64,000 nt of DNA from Betaproteobacteria bacterium (GTDB lineage: Bacteria; Pseudomonadota; Gammaproteobacteria; Burkholderiales; Casimicrobiaceae). A program made the position numbers and the translations under genes. A model generated the notes under the pieces. That model had not been told where the DNA came from. It searched no databases and worked only from the letters and a program-made list of their open reading frames with translations. Location: the NCBI GenBank assembly GCA_016717855.1, contig JADKEV010000008.1, positions 124,001 to 188,000 of the forward strand, read 5' to 3'. Shown here piece after piece: positions 61,467 to 64,000 of this stretch; position 1 is the stretch's first letter; every line of letters begins with the position of its first letter.

Positions 61467-64000
61467 ACGACATCGGCCCGCCGGCACCGATGGACGCGCC
61501 GGACCTTGAGGCGCTGGCGCCGCGCCTCCTGGCGACGGTGCGCAGCGTGGCCGACGAATTGCGCCCGCACGCCGGGCTCGCCGCCACGCTCGGGCTGGAC
61601 GACTCGCTGGAGCGCGGCTACGGCCTGGACAGCCTGGCCCGCGTCGAACTGATCGCCCGCATCGGCGACGAACTTGGCGTCTCGCTGGCCGATGCCGCGC
61701 TGACCGAAGCCGAAACGCCGCGCGACCTGCTGCGCTTCATGACCCGCGCCGCCGGTGATGGCGCCAGCCTGGCGCAGTCCGGCCGGCAGCGCGACGGCAG
61801 GCCCGCCGCGGCCACGGACACCGCGGCAGAACTTTATCCGCCGGATTCGATCGCGACGCTGGTGGGCGTTTTCGAATGGCACTTGCAGCGCCGTCCGGAG
61901 CGCGTGCTGATCTCGCTGTATGGCGAGGACGATGCCCGCACCGAACTCAGCTATGCCGACCTGCATCGCGACGCGCTCGCGCTGGCCGCGGGGTTGCGGG
62001 CAACGGGACTGGGCCGGGGCGACAAGGTGGCGATCATGCTGCCCACGGGACGCGAGTTCTTTGCCGCGTTCTTCGGCGCGCTGTACGCGGGCGGCGTGCC
62101 GGTTCCGCTGTATCCGCCGGCACGGCCCTCGCAACTCGAGGACCACCTGCGGCGCATCGCGGGCATCCTGCGCAATGCGCAGGCGCGGGTGCTGGTGAGC
62201 GTCGAACGGGCAAAGCCGCTGGCCCACTTGCTGCGGGCCCAGGCAGAAGCGCTGCAGGCCGTCAGCACTGTCGCCGACCTGTCGCGCCCCGGCGCAACGC
62301 ACGCGCCGCCCCCGCTCACCGCGACGGACGTCGCGTTCCTCCAGTACACCTCCGGCAGCACCGGCGACCCGAAGGGCGTGGTGCTGACCCACGCCAACCT
62401 CCTGGCCAACCTGCGCGCGATGGGGCGCGCCTCGACGGTCGGCAGCGGCGACATCTTCGTCTCCTGGCTGCCGCTGTACCACGACATGGGCCTGATCGGC
62501 GCCTGCCTGGGCGCCCTGGTCCTGGGCTTTCACCTGGTGCTGATGTCGCCGCTGGCATTCCTTACGCGGCCGGCGCGCTGGCTGGAGACGATCCACCGTC
62601 ATCGCGGCACCGTCTCCGCAGCGCCGAATTTCGCCTACGAACTGTGCCTGGCCAAGCTCGGCGACGCCGATCTGGACGCGCTGGACCTGTCGTGCTGGCG
62701 GCTGGCGTTCAACGGCGCGGAGCCGGTGAGCCCGGATACGCTGGAGCGCTTCGCGTCCCGCTTCGCGCGCTGCGGCTTCGCCCGCACGGCGCTCACGCCC
62801 GTGTACGGCCTGGCGGAGAGTTCGGTCGGCCTGGCCTTCCCTCCGGTGGGTCGCGGCCCGCTGATCGATCGCATCGACCGTGCCGCGCTGGCCCGTGACG
62901 GCGTCGCGGCACCGGCGCGGCCGGATGACTCGCAGCCGCTGCGCGTTGTCTCCTGCGGGTTGCCGCTGCCTGGCCATGAACTGCGCGTGATCGGCGCCGG
63001 CGGGCGCGAACTGCCCGAGCGCGAGCAGGGGGAGGTACAGTTCCGCGGCCCGTCGAGTACGCAGGGCTACCTGGACAACCCCGCCGCCAATGCCCGCCTG
63101 TTCGACGGCGAATGGCTCAACACCGGCGACCTGGGCTACATGGCCGCGGGCGAGCTGTTCCTGACCGGACGCGAGAAGGACATCATCATCCGCGGCGGCT
63201 TCAACATCCACCCGCAGGAACTCGAGACCGCGGTGGCCGGCATCGCCGGCGTCCGCAAGGGCGGCGTGGCGGTGTTTCCGGCGACTGACCGGCGCAGCGG
63301 CACCGAGCGCCTGGTCGTGCTCGCCGAGACCCGGGTCGACGAGCCGTTGCAGCGCCAGCAGATGATCCAGGCCATCACTGCGCTGTCGGCCACGCTGCTG
63401 GGCGCGCCGGCCGACGACGTGGTGCTGGCGCCGCCGCGCTCGGTGCTCAAGACCTCCAGCGGCAAGACCCGCCGCGCCGCCTGCCGCGAACTCTACGAGC
63501 AAGGCCGGCTTGGCGTGACGCAACGCGCGCCATGGCGGCAGTGGCTGGCGCTGGAAGCCACTGCCGCGGCGGCGCGGGCCCGCCGCGCGTGGCGGGCGGC
63601 CGGCCGCGTGGCGTGGGGAATGTGGGCCTGGACCGTGTTCTGCACGCTTGCCATCGTGGCGTGGTGCGGGATCATGACCGCGCCGCGCCTCGCGTGGCGG
63701 CGCCGTACGGCGCGTGCGCTGGCGCGCGCGGCAATGCGCCTGATCGGCCTCCCCATGCGCGTGGAAGGCCTGGACCGGCTGTCTGGGCCCGGGCCGCGCA
63801 TCGTCGTCGCCAATCACGCCAGCTACGCCGATGCGATCCTGCTGGGCGCGGTGCTGCCGCCGGAATTCTCCTTCGCCGCCAAGCGTGAACTGGCCGACGT
63901 GCCGCTGATCGGCCCGGCGCTGCGCAGGCTGGACACGGCGTTTGTCGAACGCTTCGACGCGGCGCAAGGCGTCGAAGACACCCTGGCGCTGCAGGCGCGC
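61463..64000 (+). CDS. ACP / fatty-acyl-AMP ligase / PlsC acyltransferase fusion (3' end outside window)
   Basis: At least 846 codons, running off the window. Residues 15-95 are an acyl carrier domain with the phosphopantetheine serine S57 in GYGLDSLARVEL. An AMP-forming ligase follows, with P-loop YTSGSTGDPKGVVLTH (about 293-309), SWLPLYHDMGLIG typical of fatty-acyl-AMP ligases (FAAL), NTGDLGY and GREKDIIIRGGFNIHPQELE. After a hydrophobic segment (about 715-735), a PlsC-type acyltransferase begins with the HX4D motif NHASYADAILL (about 784-794). The layout suggests activation of a fatty acid, loading onto the built-in ACP, and transfer to a lysophospholipid or similar acceptor. The end of the acyltransferase is not visible. 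Confidence 0.9.
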   Translation, partial: MNDIGPPAPMDAPDLEALAPRLLATVRSVADELRPHAGLAATLGLDDSLERGYGLDSLARVELIARIGDELGVSLADAALTEAETPRDLLRFMTRAAGDGASLAQSGRQRDGRPAAATDTAAELYPPDSIATLVGVFEWHLQRRPERVLISLYGEDDARTELSYADLHRDALALAAGLRATGLGRGDKVAIMLPTGREFFAAFFGALYAGGVPVPLYPPARPSQLEDHLRRIAGILRNAQARVLVSVERAKPLAHLLRAQAEALQAVSTVADLSRPGATHAPPPLTATDVAFLQYTSGSTGDPKGVVLTHANLLANLRAMGRASTVGSGDIFVSWLPLYHDMGLIGACLGALVLGFHLVLMSPLAFLTRPARWLETIHRHRGTVSAAPNFAYELCLAKLGDADLDALDLSCWRLAFNGAEPVSPDTLERFASRFARCGFARTALTPVYGLAESSVGLAFPPVGRGPLIDRIDRAALARDGVAAPARPDDSQPLRVVSCGLPLPGHELRVIGAGGRELPEREQGEVQFRGPSSTQGYLDNPAANARLFDGEWLNTGDLGYMAAGELFLTGREKDIIIRGGFNIHPQELETAVAGIAGVRKGGVAVFPATDRRSGTERLVVLAETRVDEPLQRQQMIQAITALSATLLGAPADDVVLAPPRSVLKTSSGKTRRAACRELYEQGRLGVTQRAPWRQWLALEATAAAARARRAWRAAGRVAWGMWAWTVFCTLAIVAWCGIMTAPRLAWRRRTARALARAAMRLIGLPMRVEGLDRLSGPGPRIVVANHASYADAILLGAVLPPEFSFAAKRELADVPLIGPALRRLDTAFVERFDAAQGVEDTLALQAR

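Noticed and set aside
60482..63967. A 1161-codon minus-strand open frame antisense to the ACP-ligase gene
   Set aside because: Only its last 242 codons (the SDR) are protein-like; the rest is Arg/Gln/His-rich translation of the complement of a GC-rich gene.

Overview
The window is very GC-rich DNA from a bacterium of the Betaproteobacteria, probably Burkholderiales or a close relative. The best evidence is the minus-strand block leuC-leuD-leuB-asd-fimV-truA-trpF-trpB-trpA-accD-folC-SPOR-cvpA-purF-metZ, a gene order typical of that class. Nearly all of the DNA is housekeeping or core metabolism. I see no prophage, insertion sequence, CRISPR array, tRNA or rRNA.

Layout. 1-4.2 kb: small membrane proteins (DUF423, DUF2157, DUF4401/GDYXXLXY) and a frameshifted VOC gene. 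4.2-8.4 kb: the heat-shock set grpE-dnaK-dnaJ, with a sigma-32-like promoter before grpE and a long hairpin between dnaK and dnaJ. 8.5-16.2 kb: a large TPR/SEC-C glycosyltransferase (minus strand), a periplasmic solute-binding protein that runs in frame into nudC, a TPR protein, two cyclophilins and lpxH. 16.2-34.7 kb: the conserved biosynthetic block (methionine, purine, folate, fatty acid, tryptophan, lysine/threonine via asd, leucine), plus tRNA pseudouridylation (truA) and the polar scaffold FimV. metZ lies behind a SAM-II riboswitch followed by an intrinsic terminator. 34.8-42.5 kb: miaA, a damaged mutL, a class-I glutamine amidotransferase, an S9 peptidase and a LytS/LytTR two-component system. 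42.7-46.7 kb: folE2 (frameshifted) under a promoter with an IscR-type-1-like palindrome, then dxs, ispA and xseB. 47-52.6 kb: a Rieske oxygenase, a sulfurtransferase, a GST, thpR, gntK, an MscS channel and a Yip1 protein. 52.7-55.4 kb: DUF3501, an Fe-S oxidoreductase and rubrerythrin, with an OxyR-like box just upstream of the rubrerythrin promoter. 55.5-60.5 kb: rppH, then modABC-modE behind a ModE-like operator, then an MBL-fold hydrolase. 60.5-64 kb: an SDR and the start of a large ACP / fatty-acyl-AMP ligase / PlsC protein preceded by an FNR/ANR-like box.

A recurring oddity is single-base disruption of conserved genes: VOC (near 3741), dnaK C-terminus (6922-6924), mutL (near 36891, plus an in-frame amber at 35821-35823) and folE2 (42798). 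A lost miaA start and the solute-binding-protein/nudC read-through may belong to the same class. Either the consensus sequence has residual errors or this is a mismatch-repair-deficient mutator lineage. Reads, not this sequence, can decide. The most useful functional predictions are regulatory: SAM-II to metZ, OxyR to rubrerythrin, ModE to mod, IscR-like to folE2 and FNR-like to the ACP-ligase gene.
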